Positions 9,207 through 19,856 of a DNA stretch of 64,000 nt are shown here, in pieces. The DNA is taken from NCBI RefSeq assembly GCF_008710145.1, contig NZ_VYKL01000015.1:496001-560000 (forward strand), in the 5' to 3' direction. The notes beneath the pieces are model-generated. The model had not been told where the DNA came from. It made no database searches and was given only the letters and a program-made list of their open reading frames with translations. Position 1 is the first letter of the stretch; every line of letters starts with the position of its first letter. A program made the translations under genes and the position numbers. The DNA is from Niallia endozanthoxylica. GTDB taxonomy: Bacteria; Bacillota; Bacilli; Bacillales; Cytobacillaceae.

Positions 9207-9671
9207 TTATTCTTGTTTTTCCCATTTTTGTACAAACAAAGTAATGAGCTGTTGCAATTGATCTTTCAAGATAGTATTCCGGTATTGTTGATCCATTTGC
9301 TGCAGCGGAATCGTTGGCAGCCATAGCAGAGAACCAGTCATTTTAGCTTCTATAAGTTTCCAGTCACTGTCAGACGTCAAATAAATAATATGCTTAAAAC
9401 CTTTACTTAAAAATTCCTTCTCCCATTTTAATAGGTCCTCTAGCACATCTTCTCCATTCGCTGATTTTAAATAGTTAAATCCTGGAAGCATGATTAATCT
9501 TCCTCTAAATTGCCTTTCTAATTGAACTGTCAGCAAATGTATAAACTCAGTCATCTCAACTGTTTTTTTAATCCGGTCATCAAGTGCAATTGGGTACAAG
9601 GGCAAAACGATTGTGTCAACATATTCCTTTGCCTTCAAATACATGTCCATATCTTCGCTGGTCCATTTCAT
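9207..9671 (-). CDS. ypiF: YpiF, DUF2487 protein of unknown function
   Basis: Cytoplasmic protein of about 154 aa, no signal or membrane segment. The start MKWTSEDMDMYLKAKEYVDT is chosen over an ATG eight codons earlier, because GGAG lies 8 bases before it and the B. subtilis homologue begins at the equivalent place. Residues LPLYPIALDD, RGRLIMLPGFNYL and HIIYLTSDSDWK are hydrophobic strands within an otherwise charged protein. It lies between ypiB and qcrABC, as in B. subtilis, but no function can be read from the sequence. Confidence 0.82.
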   Translation of the reverse strand: MKWTSEDMDMYLKAKEYVDTIVLPLYPIALDDRIKKTVEMTEFIHLLTVQLERQFRGRLIMLPGFNYLKSANGEDVLEDLLKWEKEFLSKGFKHIIYLTSDSDWKLIEAKMTGSLLWLPTIPLQQMDQQYRNTILKDQLQQLITLFVQKWEKQE

Positions 9672-9766
9672 CTTTCCCACTCCATATCTTCCCATTTTCT
9701 TCTATTCTAACATGTTGCAAAAAAAAGTCTAGAAGACTACTCCATCAAGCAATATTTAGCTTTTGG

Positions 9767-9797
9767 ACAAAAATAAAAGACCTGTTTCATACAGGTC
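9767..9797 (-). terminator. intrinsic terminator after ypiB
   Basis: Seven-base stem GACCTGT/ACAGGTC with a five-base loop; on the minus strand it is followed by TTTTATTTTTG. It starts 9 bases after the ypiB stop and separates ypiB from ypiF. Confidence 0.8.
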
Positions 9798-9805
9798 CTA
9801 ACTTT

Positions 9806-10348
9806 TTATACATTAAACTTTTTTAACTGATCAGTTAACTCCTTAAAAGCAACTTCATCATTATTATCCAAGGCCTCATCAATCTGTTGAAATAGCTTTT
9901 CTTTCTGAAATCTTCTTATACTTGAGGTCAGGAAGTCTTCTGCCATTAAACGTTCTTTTTCACTAATTTGCAAATTCTTTGGCATATAAGGATTTTCTTC
10001 TAAAACAGCTGCAAATTGTGGAGCTTGAAAGGAAGCATGAAAATTGAGTTGGATAAAAATATCCTCCTCTCGATTTAAGCGAATATCATGAAATGATTTT
10101 TCCGCATCTGTTGTCATTACATTTTCCTTATAGAAACGGAATGGTACATCATCTACACAATGAGTTGACATAACGATTCCCCGCGGGCAAAATTGAGCTT
10201 GTTCTACAAAATGCACTTTTTCCATGAGCTGGTCATGACTCATTAAATAGTTCAGAATCCAGACACATTCACGTCTCTTTAATTGATAATGATTGAGAAA
10301 CCAACGAATAAATTCTTTTTTCTCATTGACAGATACAGGGGCGTTCAT
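9806..10348 (-). CDS. ypiB: YpiB/ReoY family protein (UPF0302)
   Basis: 180 aa soluble protein of the YpiB family. The Listeria member ReoY is known to promote ClpCP-dependent degradation of the peptidoglycan enzyme MurA; that role is inferred here by family only. Visible features are the conserved N-terminal [27 protein letters not shown] block (quoted in part: [20 protein letters not shown]) and an [10 protein letters not shown] segment. The gene follows the TPR gene ypiA by about 40 bp and ends in a clear terminator, so ypiA-ypiB form a two-gene unit as in B. subtilis. Confidence 0.88.
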   Translation of the reverse strand: MNAPVSVNEKKEFIRWFLNHYQLKRRECVWILNYLMSHDQLMEKVHFVEQAQFCPRGIVMSTHCVDDVPFRFYKENVMTTDAEKSFHDIRLNREEDIFIQLNFHASFQAPQFAAVLEENPYMPKNLQISEKERLMAEDFLTSSIRRFQKEKLFQQIDEALDNNDEVAFKELTDQLKKFNV

Positions 10349-10387
10349 GTGTGGTTCCCTCCTCTGCTTTCAGCAAATTTTATCAAA

Positions 10388-11653
10388 TTATCCAACGTCA
10401 TCTGTTAGTCTTTGCCATACATCTTGATATTCTTCATTGCTCGGATCACTTTTTACTAACTTATTAAAAATTTCGACGGCCCGCTCTCTTTCTCCTTCTT
10501 CAATTAAAAAATATCCATAATCAACTAAAAAGTCGATTGTGTCTTTATAGAAATTATATGCGTTTTCATAGCTATTTAATGCCTGTGAATATTTTTCTAA
10601 ATTTTGGTGAGCGAGAGCTGCATCCCAGAAAAATCGTGGCTCGATTTCATCTCCCTCTTCCATCATATGGACGATTTCAAGGACATCCTCCCACCTTTCC
10701 TGATGAAGCAAAAGTTTATTTAATGTTAAAGCTGCTTCGGTCAACTCTGGGTCAAGCGCAAGCGCCTCTCTGAACATGTGCTCAGCTTCTTCTTCTTTTC
10801 CTGTCTTTAATGCCAATTTACCTGCATAGTTATATAAATCTTTATTAAACTCATCATACTGAATTCCTTCTTTTAATATCTGATAGCCTTTTTCGGAATC
10901 CTCTTCTCTTTCATAGGCACGAGCTAAATTACTATATAAAGAATAATATTCTGGATCAAGCTCTTTTAATTCTAAAAATTTCTCGATTGCTTTCCCATTA
11001 TAACCTGCTTGTAAAGCAGTAAAGCCATAGTTAAAGAGTGTATTAATCTCTAATTTATTTTCTAAGGCCTTTTCATAATAGGGCAGTGCATCTTCAAAGG
11101 CTCCTCCCGCACTAATGGCATCAGCCATTCTTTGATTGACATTGACACCGCCTATTTCATGCTCTGTTTCTAAAACACGTTCATAACACTTGATTGCTTG
11201 AACAAATTTTCCTTCTTCTGTGTAAAGCTCTCCAAGAGCAAAATCAATAACTACTTCATCCGGCAGCAATGCCTTAGCTTTAAGCAGCTTTTGCTCACTT
11301 ACCTCATAAAGACCTTCAAGCTGATATAAGTCAGCCAATAAAACAAGAGACTCTGGGAAACTTGGATCATTCTCATTTATTTTTTCCAGCTCCAAAATCG
11401 CTTCCTCTTCTTTACCAAGCTCAATGAGTGTTTCTGCCAGCAATACGAGAATCTCACCTTCCTCCGGATAATATTCGAGCAGATGTTGGAATAAACTCTT
11501 TGCTTCCTCAAGAAACCCGTATTGAACTAGTTCTTCCCCTAATAAAAACCTCTCTTCATTTGATCCGTGCTTTAATATCCGTTCATACCCTTTTAAGGCC
11601 TCTTCATGTTGACCGTTTTCTAATTGAGAAATTATTTTATTTACTGATTCCAT
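10388..11653 (-). CDS. ypiA: YpiA, tetratricopeptide-repeat protein
   Basis: 421 aa soluble protein made almost entirely of TPR-type helix pairs, about ten to eleven repeats, for example FLLGEELVQYGFLEEAKSLF and SLYSNLARAYEREEDSEKGY. It is strongly acidic. No catalytic motif; a protein-binding scaffold is the likely role. It is paired with ypiB (ReoY family), which suggests a shared role in regulated proteolysis or cell-wall control, but that is inference. The ribosome site (GGAAAGGG) lies inside the end of a tiny upstream reading frame (11657-11716). Confidence 0.88.
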   Translation of the reverse strand: MESVNKIISQLENGQHEEALKGYERILKHGSNEERFLLGEELVQYGFLEEAKSLFQHLLEYYPEEGEILVLLAETLIELGKEEEAILELEKINENDPSFPESLVLLADLYQLEGLYEVSEQKLLKAKALLPDEVVIDFALGELYTEEGKFVQAIKCYERVLETEHEIGGVNVNQRMADAISAGGAFEDALPYYEKALENKLEINTLFNYGFTALQAGYNGKAIEKFLELKELDPEYYSLYSNLARAYEREEDSEKGYQILKEGIQYDEFNKDLYNYAGKLALKTGKEEEAEHMFREALALDPELTEAALTLNKLLLHQERWEDVLEIVHMMEEGDEIEPRFFWDAALAHQNLEKYSQALNSYENAYNFYKDTIDFLVDYGYFLIEEGERERAVEIFNKLVKSDPSNEEYQDVWQRLTDDVG

Positions 11654-11956
11654 CCTTTAGACCCTTTCCATAAAAAAATGCAATGTACGCTTGTTTAGTA
11701 AATTGATTGCAGTCATTTTCCTTACCTTACATTTTCAATGATAAGGCTTGTCCGGTCAAGTTGTCCATTTATTAACCTATTTGCAATTTCAATGATATTC
11801 TTCATCTGCTCGCCTCTCTAGCAGTCATATGACCAAGTTATTCAGATAAGCTAGGAAATATGCATCGTAACCGATAACAAAGTGAATAAAATTTCTAACG
11901 AAAAAAAGAATTAAAAATAAAAAACTGCATATATATGCAGTTTTTTACCCTTTGAG
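11654..11956 (-). other. intergenic stretch between ypiA and aroA with two tiny reading frames
   Basis: About 300 bp without an established gene. On the minus strand, two short frames with ribosome-like sites precede ypiA: 11722-11805 (27 codons, MKNIIEIANRLINGQLDRTS...) behind GAGAGGCGAG, and 11657-11716 (19 codons, MTAINLLNKRTLHFFMERV) behind AAGGTAAGG. They could be leader peptides or remnants of a decayed gene; nothing else confirms them. The aroA terminator occupies 11918-11947. Confidence 0.3.
11918..11947 (-). terminator. intrinsic terminator after aroA
   Basis: 30-base perfect palindrome with a CTGCATAT/ATATGCAG core flanked by A and T runs. It lies 10 bases after the aroA stop and closes the aromatic operon. 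Confidence 0.85.
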
Positions 11957-13243
11957 TTACATTAATTTTTCTAAATCTGCAAAGAATTGAGGATAAGAAA
12001 CGGAGATTGCCTCTTTTTGTTCTAAACTAACTTCATCATTACAGATTAATGCAGCTACCGCTAACATCATGCCAATGCGATGATCTCCATGGCTGGAAAC
12101 AATACCGCCACTTAACTTATTTTTTCCTTGAATAATCATTCCGTCATCTGTTGCTGTAATGTCAGCACCCAGTTTTGACAGCTCATTTACCACTGTATCA
12201 ATTCGATTGGTTTCCTTTACTTTTAATTCATGAGCGTCACGAATAATGGTTTCACCCTCTGCTTGTGTAGCAAGCAAAGCGATGATTGGAAGCTCATCAA
12301 TTAAGCGTGGAATTAAATCTCCGCCGATAGTCGTACCTTTTAAATGAGACGTTTTGATGTGTATGTTTCCGACCGGCTCCATCTGTTCCCCATCTATCTC
12401 TTCAATTGTAAGATCGGCTCCCATCTCCCTCATTACATCAATAATCCCTGTTCTAGTCGGGTTTAATCCGACATTCTTCAAAGTGATAGAGCTATCAGGG
12501 ACAATTGCACCTGCAACCAGGAAAAAAGCTGCAGAAGAAATATCACCAGGTACCTTAATATGGGTTCCCTTCAACGTCTGCCCACCGCGGACCGATACAA
12601 ACAGTCCATCTTCTTCTACTGTACCGCCAAACTGTCTAATCATCCGCTCTGTGTGATCTCTCGATTTTTCAGGTTCAATAACTGTTGTTTTCCCGTCTGC
12701 CTGAAGACCAGCAAGTAAAATGGACGACTTTACCTGCGCACTAGCTACTGGTGCACGATACTCAATACCAGAAATACCACCGCCGCGAATTGATAACGGC
12801 GTATATTCACCTGATTGTCTTCCGTCAATTCTTGCCCCCATTTGACTGAGAGGCTTTGTCACTCTCGTCATCGGTCTTTTTCCAATCGATTCATCACCAA
12901 TAAGGGTGGTATGAAAATCTCTGCCTGCTAAAATCCCCATCATCAGACGGATGGTTGTCCCTGAATTTCCGACATTCAACACCTCTTTAGGCTCTTTCAG
13001 CCCGTCCCAACCTTTACCGTGAATAACCATTTGGTCAGCATGTTCTTCAATTTCTACCCCAAGCTGTCTGAAACAAGAAACAGTACTTAGACAATCTTCA
13101 CCCATTAAAAAACCTGTAACAGTCGTAACTCCTTCTGCCACAGCACCAAACATAACGGACCGATGGGAAATAGATTTATCACCAGGAACAAGAATGTCCC
13201 CCTGCAATGAAGTAATATTTGTTTTTAATGTATGTTTACCCAT
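11957..13243 (-). CDS. aroA: 3-phosphoshikimate 1-carboxyvinyltransferase (EPSP synthase)
   Basis: Transfers enolpyruvate from PEP to shikimate-3-phosphate (called aroE in B. subtilis). The start [10 protein letters not shown] (428 aa, the usual length) follows GAGGGGGA; the longer frame would run to the tyrA stop. Substrate motifs are GDKSISHRS (residues 22-30), [27 protein letters not shown] and KSRDHTERM. The RPMxRVxxPL motif points to a class II, naturally less glyphosate-sensitive type; sensitivity itself cannot be read off. Last gene of the aro supra-operon, 29 bases after tyrA. Confidence 0.97.
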   Translation of the reverse strand: MGKHTLKTNITSLQGDILVPGDKSISHRSVMFGAVAEGVTTVTGFLMGEDCLSTVSCFRQLGVEIEEHADQMVIHGKGWDGLKEPKEVLNVGNSGTTIRLMMGILAGRDFHTTLIGDESIGKRPMTRVTKPLSQMGARIDGRQSGEYTPLSIRGGGISGIEYRAPVASAQVKSSILLAGLQADGKTTVIEPEKSRDHTERMIRQFGGTVEEDGLFVSVRGGQTLKGTHIKVPGDISSAAFFLVAGAIVPDSSITLKNVGLNPTRTGIIDVMREMGADLTIEEIDGEQMEPVGNIHIKTSHLKGTTIGGDLIPRLIDELPIIALLATQAEGETIIRDAHELKVKETNRIDTVVNELSKLGADITATDDGMIIQGKNKLSGGIVSSHGDHRIGMMLAVAALICNDEVSLEQKEAISVSYPQFFADLEKLM

Positions 13244-13272
13244 CTTTTCCCCCTCTTTGTCTTCATTTATCA

Positions 13273-14379
13273 TTATGGAGCAATTGAAGTCTCAAAGCTT
13301 GTATAGTACTCAATACATTCTTTCGCGCGAAGGCGATCGTGTTCTGTTTGAAAGCTTATAACAAGGACTCCAATTATATCTTCCCGAGTCTCTCTAATTT
13401 GAATATTCGTGATGCTGATTTCTTCTTTTGCCAAGTACCCTGTTATCTCAGATACAACCCCTGGATAATCAGGCACATCAACGAATAAATCGTAAAAGGC
13501 AGGAATAGCTCCCATTTGTTTCTGAGGCAGTTCATCCCTAAATTTCTTCGCCTTTTCAAAATATTGGTAGATTCTCTCACCATCCTGCTCTTTTAGCATC
13601 GCAGCAACTTCTTTCATTTCCTGCTGCCAATCTGATAGAAGCTGAAGTAAAATCTCTTTATTTTGAAGGAGAATGTCTCTCCACATAGTTGGACTGCTTG
13701 AAGCAATCCTCGTAATATCACGGAATCCCCCCGCTGCCAGACGGGTAACTAAGCTTTGGTCATGACTTGTTTTTTCAGCTTGATGGACTAAAGAAGCCGC
13801 GATAATATGCGGAAAATGACTAATAACACCTGTTAAATAATCATGTTCTTCCGGTGTTGTCACAATGAACTTTGCTTTCGTTCCTTTCAGCCACTCTTTC
13901 AATAAATTAATTTTTTCTTCTGCAATATGTTTCTCCGGGGTTAAAAGGTAAAAAGCATTTTCAAACAGCAGCTGCCTTGCTGCAGAGACTCCGCTTTTAT
14001 GAGAACCTGCCATCGGATGGCCTCCGATAAACGTAATGCCCTTTGCAGTTAATTTCTCAGCATGCTTAACAATCTCGGCTTTTGTACTCCCTGCATCACT
14101 GACAAGCACTGTTTCCTTTAATGGTATGACCGCAAGGAGATTTAAAATTCTCTCCGTCACTTGTACAGGTGTCGTAATGAGTATTAAATCTGCATCCATT
14201 GCTCCTTCTTCGATGCTGCTTGCCACACAATCTACAACACCAAGCATTTTTGCTAATTTACCTTGTTCATCATTGATATCATACCCTATAATATAACAAT
14301 CCTTATGCTGCCCCTTCATACACAATGCGAGAGAACCGCCAATAAGGCCTAAGCCAATCACAAATACACGGCCTTTCAA
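13273..14379 (-). CDS. tyrA: prephenate dehydrogenase with ACT domain
   Basis: Oxidative decarboxylation of prephenate to 4-hydroxyphenylpyruvate in tyrosine synthesis, NAD-dependent, 368 aa. N-terminal Rossmann motif [11 protein letters not shown]; active-site blocks [13 protein letters not shown] and [13 protein letters not shown]-terminal ACT domain from about residue 295 ([20 protein letters not shown]) for feedback control by amino acids. The start is TTG, with AAGGGG about 10 bases before it. It sits between hisC and aroA in the same order as B. subtilis. Confidence 0.96.
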   Translation of the reverse strand: MKGRVFVIGLGLIGGSLALCMKGQHKDCYIIGYDINDEQGKLAKMLGVVDCVASSIEEGAMDADLILITTPVQVTERILNLLAVIPLKETVLVSDAGSTKAEIVKHAEKLTAKGITFIGGHPMAGSHKSGVSAARQLLFENAFYLLTPEKHIAEEKINLLKEWLKGTKAKFIVTTPEEHDYLTGVISHFPHIIAASLVHQAEKTSHDQSLVTRLAAGGFRDITRIASSSPTMWRDILLQNKEILLQLLSDWQQEMKEVAAMLKEQDGERIYQYFEKAKKFRDELPQKQMGAIPAFYDLFVDVPDYPGVVSEITGYLAKEEISITNIQIRETREDIIGVLVISFQTEHDRLRAKECIEYYTSFETSIAP

Positions 14380-14438
14380 ACCGGATCATCCCCTTATCTT
14401 GCATTGTTCAAATTATCTAATTGACCAGCTATCTACTA

Positions 14439-15542
14439 TTAATTCGTTAATGATGCCTTTTCTTGTAAATATTGCTTCATAGCCTCAATAACACCACTGT
14501 TTTCCTCATTAGACCCTACTGTTACTCGAACGGATGAAGCATAACCCAATGCATTGCCGGAACGGACAATATAGCCTTTTTGGAGCAAATATTGGAATAC
14601 CTCATCTCCATTAGTACCAAAATCGATTAATATGAAGTTAGCCTGTGATGGGAAATAGTGGAGTTGATGTTCTTCACAGAATTCTTCAAACTGCTTCATT
14701 CCTTCACGATTTTTCCGTCTGCACTCATTTACATAATCTTGATCACTTAGTGCTGCAACGGCTGCAATTTGACCTAATGTATTGACATTAAAAGGCTCTC
14801 TAGCCGGCTCCAACACGCGAATAATATCTTGATGTGCCACACCATAGCCCACACGAAGACTTGCAATTCCATATATTTTTGAGAATGTTCTTAATACGAT
14901 TAAATTTTTATATTGATTAACAAATTCAACAGCATCATAAAAATCGTCCGCTACAACATAGTCGTGGTAGGCGTCATCAATAACAACCAGTGTTTCTTCC
15001 GGAACCTTTTTAAGAAATGACGTCATTTTTTCCCTGGAAATATGAATACCTGTTGGATTATTTGGACTGCATACCCAAATAACAGCTGTGTTCTCATCAA
15101 TTGCCTGAAGCATTGCATCCAGGTCATGTTCTCCATCAATTAATGGAATTTCCCTGATTTCAGCTCCGTCTATAATGGCATTATGCTTATATTGTGAAAA
15201 TGAAGGATTCGCCATAACGGTATTTTTCCCAGGCGACAGGAAAGCACGAGAAATAATCTGGATTAAATTATCTGCACCATTCCCAAAAATAAGCTGTTCT
15301 TCATCTACTTTTAAAAACTCAGAAACGGCAGAACGCAAATTTGCTGCATATCCATCAGGATAAATGGCAAACGATGATAGAACTGATTGTAGAGCAGCAA
15401 CAACCTTTTGAGAGGTACCAAACGGATTCTCATTTGATGCCAGTTTCACAACTTGATCAAGACCAAACTCTTTTTTTACTGATTCTATCGGTCTGCCTGG
15501 CTTATAAGGTTCTAACGACAACAATTGTTCTTTCCATTTCAT
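14439..15542 (-). CDS. hisC: histidinol-phosphate aminotransferase, also acting on aromatic amino acids
   Basis: Class I/II PLP aminotransferase. In Bacillus the homologue serves both histidine synthesis and the last step of Tyr/Phe synthesis, which explains its place in the aromatic operon. I use the start MKWKEQLLSLEPYKPGRP (367 aa) with GAGGTG 9 bases upstream. Visible features are KLASNENPFG, SPNNPTGIHIS, VVIDDAYHDYV, and the PLP lysine in RTFSKIYGIASLRVGYG. In B. subtilis six trp genes separate aroH and hisC; here the gap to aroH is only 31 bases. Confidence 0.96.
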   Translation of the reverse strand: MKWKEQLLSLEPYKPGRPIESVKKEFGLDQVVKLASNENPFGTSQKVVAALQSVLSSFAIYPDGYAANLRSAVSEFLKVDEEQLIFGNGADNLIQIISRAFLSPGKNTVMANPSFSQYKHNAIIDGAEIREIPLIDGEHDLDAMLQAIDENTAVIWVCSPNNPTGIHISREKMTSFLKKVPEETLVVIDDAYHDYVVADDFYDAVEFVNQYKNLIVLRTFSKIYGIASLRVGYGVAHQDIIRVLEPAREPFNVNTLGQIAAVAALSDQDYVNECRRKNREGMKQFEEFCEEHQLHYFPSQANFILIDFGTNGDEVFQYLLQKGYIVRSGNALGYASSVRVTVGSNEENSGVIEAMKQYLQEKASLTN

Positions 15543-15573
15543 AACAACATACACCTCGTTCACTGAAAATTTA

Positions 15574-15939
15574 TTACTTACTCGCTAAATCTGGCCTTAA
15601 AACAACAGCGTCTTCTAAATATACATGATTAATTTCCTGCTGGCTTTTTGCTGTATTTACATGCATCATCACTCGAATACACTTTTCTAGAGCATTAGAA
15701 ACCGAGATTTCCTTCATGCACATAACCGGTACATAGCTCCAGCCTTCTAGGGAACGTAATACTTTAGCGGGAAATGCATCTGTAATATCATCTGTCACAG
15801 AAATAAATACAGATGCAACATACTCAGGCATAATTTGATTTTCATCAATCATTTTATGTAGTAACCGATCTGTTGCCTGTATAATTTCTTTTTCCGAATT
15901 TTCTTGGATTGTAATTGCTCCTCTGACACCGCGAATCAC
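15574..15939 (-). CDS. aroH: chorismate mutase, AroH type
   Basis: 121 aa monofunctional chorismate mutase of the trimeric AroH fold, converting chorismate to prephenate. Arg7 (MIRGVRGAIT) and the C-terminal pocket residues around Cys75/Arg90 (SNALEKCIRVMMHVNT) match the B. subtilis active site. Translation starts with GTG after GGGGGAA. It follows aroB by 23 bases and precedes hisC directly, since the trp genes are absent here. Confidence 0.96.
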   Translation of the reverse strand: MIRGVRGAITIQENSEKEIIQATDRLLHKMIDENQIMPEYVASVFISVTDDITDAFPAKVLRSLEGWSYVPVMCMKEISVSNALEKCIRVMMHVNTAKSQQEINHVYLEDAVVLRPDLASK

Positions 15940-15962
15940 CGATATTCCCCCTTCTATCTATA

Positions 15963-17033
15963 TTAAAATTGATTTAATTCTCTCATTATCTCTTCGTCTG
16001 AAAATGTATAAAGTATTGGCGATCCTATTTCATTCAGGAGGACCATTTTAATCTGTTGTCCAACTGATTTCTTATCGCCCTTCATTCGTTCAATTAACCT
16101 ATCATAGGATAAATCTCCGGGCACTTCTGTTTGATAACCGAGCTTCTGAACCCATTCTAATAAGCCGTTTATATCAAATTCAAGACCGGCATATTTTTCA
16201 CTTAGCTGGAGAGCAAATAGCATTCCTATTAACACAGCCTCACCGTGGGTCATTTTTCCATAACCCATTTCAGCTTCAATGGCATGCCCAAGCGTATGTC
16301 CGAAATTCAAGTAAGCTCTTATTCCGGCTTCCCTCTCATCCTCTGCTACAATCGCGCTTTTAATTTCAATTCCTCTTGTCAAAAAATCTACCATTTCATC
16401 ATTCCTGATAGTATCTAATGAGGATATATGATTCTTTAGCCACTGATAAAAAGATAAATCCTCAATCAAACTATGTTTAATGACTTCAGCAAAGCCTGAA
16501 CGTCTCTCATGCAAAGGCAGGCTATTCAAAAAATTTGTATCATAAATGACTGCTTCTGGCTGATAAAAGGCCCCAATCATATTTTTCCCTTCAGGATGAT
16601 TAATGGCTACTTTTCCCCCAACAGCACTGTCGTGAGCTAAAATCGTCGTTGGGATTTGAATAAAAGGAATCCCTCTCATAAAAGTGGCTGCAACGAAACC
16701 AGATAAGTCACCGACTGCACCGCCTCCAAGTGCGAGAATGAGTGAATGTCGATCTAATTTACTCTGTAAAGCAAAAGTCAAACAATCATAGTAGATTTCA
16801 AACGTTTTTGCCTTCTCCCCACTCGGCACTTTCATTATTTCAACATGAAAATTCGAAAGCAACGGAAGAATAGCTGAGAGGTAAAGCTCCCCTACTGTCT
16901 CGTCTGTAATAATGAGGATTTTGGTAACAGACGCCCGCTTTTCTTTAATAAAAACGGGCAACTGCTGGATTACACCTTCACCAATATAGACTGGATACGA
17001 TTTTAAGGATGTCTTCACTATATGTTCATTCAT
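15963..17033 (-). CDS. aroB: 3-dehydroquinate synthase
   Basis: NAD- and metal-dependent cyclisation of DAHP to 3-dehydroquinate, step two of the shikimate pathway; 356 aa, usual length. Motifs: GGGAVGDLSGFVAATFMRG, PTTILAHDSAVGGKVAINH with metal- and substrate-binding residues, GFAEVIKHSLI, and NFGHTLGHAIEAEMGYGKMT with metal histidines. The ATG overlaps the aroC stop by one base and its GAGGG ribosome site lies inside aroC, so translation is coupled. Confidence 0.97.
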   Translation of the reverse strand: MNEHIVKTSLKSYPVYIGEGVIQQLPVFIKEKRASVTKILIITDETVGELYLSAILPLLSNFHVEIMKVPSGEKAKTFEIYYDCLTFALQSKLDRHSLILALGGGAVGDLSGFVAATFMRGIPFIQIPTTILAHDSAVGGKVAINHPEGKNMIGAFYQPEAVIYDTNFLNSLPLHERRSGFAEVIKHSLIEDLSFYQWLKNHISSLDTIRNDEMVDFLTRGIEIKSAIVAEDEREAGIRAYLNFGHTLGHAIEAEMGYGKMTHGEAVLIGMLFALQLSEKYAGLEFDINGLLEWVQKLGYQTEVPGDLSYDRLIERMKGDKKSVGQQIKMVLLNEIGSPILYTFSDEEIMRELNQF

Positions 17034-18202
17034 TAAAATTCCCTCGCATGTTTACGATGCTCTGCAATATTTTCTTTTAATGCATCAAAGCGGTCACTAT
17101 AGAATTGGTCTACAATTGCTTGAGCCAGTTCCCATGCTACTACGTTTTCTGCCACTACTGAAGCGGCCGGTACTGCACAGCTGTCAGAGCGCTCTACACT
17201 CGCAGAAAATGGCTCTTTTGTATCAATATCAACACTTTGTAACGGTTTATAAAGGGTTGGAATTGGCTTCATAACCCCCCTTATGACAAGAGGCATACCT
17301 GTTGTCATCCCGCCTTCTAGTCCGCCAAGACGGTTTGTTTTCCGATAATAGCCTTTATCCTGATCCCAGGCGATTTCATCATGGACTTCACTGCCTGGTT
17401 TATGAGCTGCTTCAAATCCAATTCCAAACTCAACGCCTTTAAAAGCATTGATACTGCAGATAGCTGCTGCAAGCTTTGCATCTAGCTTACGATCATATTG
17501 AACATAGCTGCCTACACCCGAAGGCATGCCTTCTACAATAACCTCAACAATACCGCCAATCGAATCGCCATTTTGCTTAGCCGTATCAATCGCGTTCATC
17601 ATTTCCTTTTCTGCGTCCGGATCTAGACAGCGAACAGGTGAACTTTCTGTAATCTCTCGTAAGCTTTGGATGGACTCATAGGTTGAAACAGATGATTTTA
17701 CACCGCCAATTTCCACCACATGTGAAGCAACTTCAATACCAAGTAGGGAAAGCAGCTTTTTCGCCACTGCACCTGCAGCAACTCTTACAGTTGTTTCTCT
17801 TGCAGATGAACGTTCCAATACATTTCGCATATCACGATGTCCATATTTTATAGCACCATTTAAATCTGCATGTCCAGGACGAGGTCGCGTTACTTTTCTT
17901 TTTACTTCCTCCGCGTTTTCATCCATCGGTTCTGCACCCATAATTTTGGTCCAATGCTTCCAGTCATTGTTTTCAACTACAAGCGCTACTGGTGATCCAA
18001 GGGTTAACCCATGCCTAACCCCGCTTGTTATTCGCGCTGTATCCTTTTCAATTTGCATTCTTCGCCCACGGCCATATCCTTTTTGCCTTCTAGCCAGTTG
18101 CTCATTAATATCCTCTTGCAATAGCGGCATTCCCGCAGGTAAACCTTCAATAATTGTCGTTAATTGGGGTCCATGTGATTCCCCAGCTGTTAAATGTCTC
18201 AT
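17033..18202 (-). CDS. aroC: chorismate synthase
   Basis: FMN-dependent trans-elimination of phosphate from EPSP to give chorismate (called aroF in B. subtilis); 389 aa. Signatures: [15 protein letters not shown] at the N terminus with the catalytic His (GESHG), [14 protein letters not shown] with a second catalytic His, [19 protein letters not shown], and the C-terminal [15 protein letters not shown]. First shikimate gene of the operon; a weak extended -10 candidate (TGTTATATT, -10 at 18243-18248) lies about 40 bases upstream. Confidence 0.97.
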   Translation of the reverse strand: MRHLTAGESHGPQLTTIIEGLPAGMPLLQEDINEQLARRQKGYGRGRRMQIEKDTARITSGVRHGLTLGSPVALVVENNDWKHWTKIMGAEPMDENAEEVKRKVTRPRPGHADLNGAIKYGHRDMRNVLERSSARETTVRVAAGAVAKKLLSLLGIEVASHVVEIGGVKSSVSTYESIQSLREITESSPVRCLDPDAEKEMMNAIDTAKQNGDSIGGIVEVIVEGMPSGVGSYVQYDRKLDAKLAAAICSINAFKGVEFGIGFEAAHKPGSEVHDEIAWDQDKGYYRKTNRLGGLEGGMTTGMPLVIRGVMKPIPTLYKPLQSVDIDTKEPFSASVERSDSCAVPAASVVAENVVAWELAQAIVDQFYSDRFDALKENIAEHRKHAREF

Positions 18203-18352
18203 ATCCTCTTTCTCCCTTCAACTCGTTAAAGGATTATGTATCAATATAACATACCAATAAAAATTAGAATAGTAAGTTTTTAAAAATTGATCTGATAAAT
18301 TGCTCCTTTAACTGATTTCCTCAAATATTTTTGCTATATTATTATTATTTTA

Positions 18353-19144
<792 letters not shown>

Positions 19145-19269
19145 CTAGGATAACCTTAGTATAGCGGAAAAAGCTGAAATTGGAGACTATTTTATTTAAA
19201 TTGTCTAAAAAAGTTATACAAGTAATTGAATTAGGAAATAAAACAATAATAATATTTGGACACGGTTAC

Positions 19270-19297
19270 AAAAAAAAACACTTGCATAGGCAAGTGC
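19270..19297 (-). terminator. intrinsic terminator after ndk
   Basis: Seven-base stem CACTTGC/GCAAGTG with a four-base loop, followed on the minus strand by a run of eight to nine T. It lies 8 bases after the ndk stop. Confidence 0.85.
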
Positions 19298-19304
19298 TTC
19301 TTAA

Positions 19305-19751
19305 TTAATTAATCCATTCATTCATTAATTTCTTATATTCAACAAGTTCATTCTCGTTAAAGAAAATACCAATTTCACGAACTGCACTTTCTGGAGAATC
19401 AGAACCATGAATAATATTTTTACCGACTGTCACACCGAAATCCCCACGAATGGTACCAGGTGCAGCATCTTTCGGGTTTGTTGAACCCATCATTTGACGT
19501 GCTGTTGCGATTACATTTTCGCCTTCCCATACCATTGCAAATACAGGACCTGAAGTAATAAAATCAACTAACTCTCCAAAGAAAGGACGCTCTTTATGTT
19601 CACCATAATGCTCCTCTGCTAATTCTCTAGAAATGACCATTAGTTTACCGCCAACAAGTTGAAAACCTTTCTTTTCAAAACGAGAAACAATTTCTCCAAT
19701 CAGATTGCGTTGTACCCCATCAGGTTTTACCATTAAAAATGTTTTTTCCAT
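19305..19751 (-). CDS. ndk: nucleoside diphosphate kinase
   Basis: Balances NTP pools by phosphate transfer through a phosphohistidine. The start [16 protein letters not shown] (148 aa, the standard length) is used; the frame runs 18 codons further upstream but without family similarity. The active-site His is in [15 protein letters not shown], and KPDGVQR and [16 protein letters not shown] are present. It is downstream of hepT, as in B. subtilis, about 100 bases away, and ends in its own terminator. Confidence 0.97.
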   Translation of the reverse strand: MEKTFLMVKPDGVQRNLIGEIVSRFEKKGFQLVGGKLMVISRELAEEHYGEHKERPFFGELVDFITSGPVFAMVWEGENVIATARQMMGSTNPKDAAPGTIRGDFGVTVGKNIIHGSDSPESAVREIGIFFNENELVEYKKLMNEWIN

Positions 19752-19856
19752 GAACTCAACCCCTATTACATATGTATAGTAGATACCCTTTCGAGTGTTT
19801 CTCAAATAAGATAATCCATGGAAATAATATCATTTTTTGAAAATATTCGCAACTTC

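Noticed and set aside
9124..9324. 66-codon minus-strand frame overlapping ypiF and the qcrA promoter
   Set aside because: It overlaps the end of ypiF in another frame and the strong qcrABC promoter; no ribosome site or similarity.
18203..18352. T-box or attenuator leader before the aromatic operon
   Set aside because: No T-box (TGGNACCGCG-type) sequence, specifier hairpin or terminator/antiterminator pair is visible upstream of aroC.
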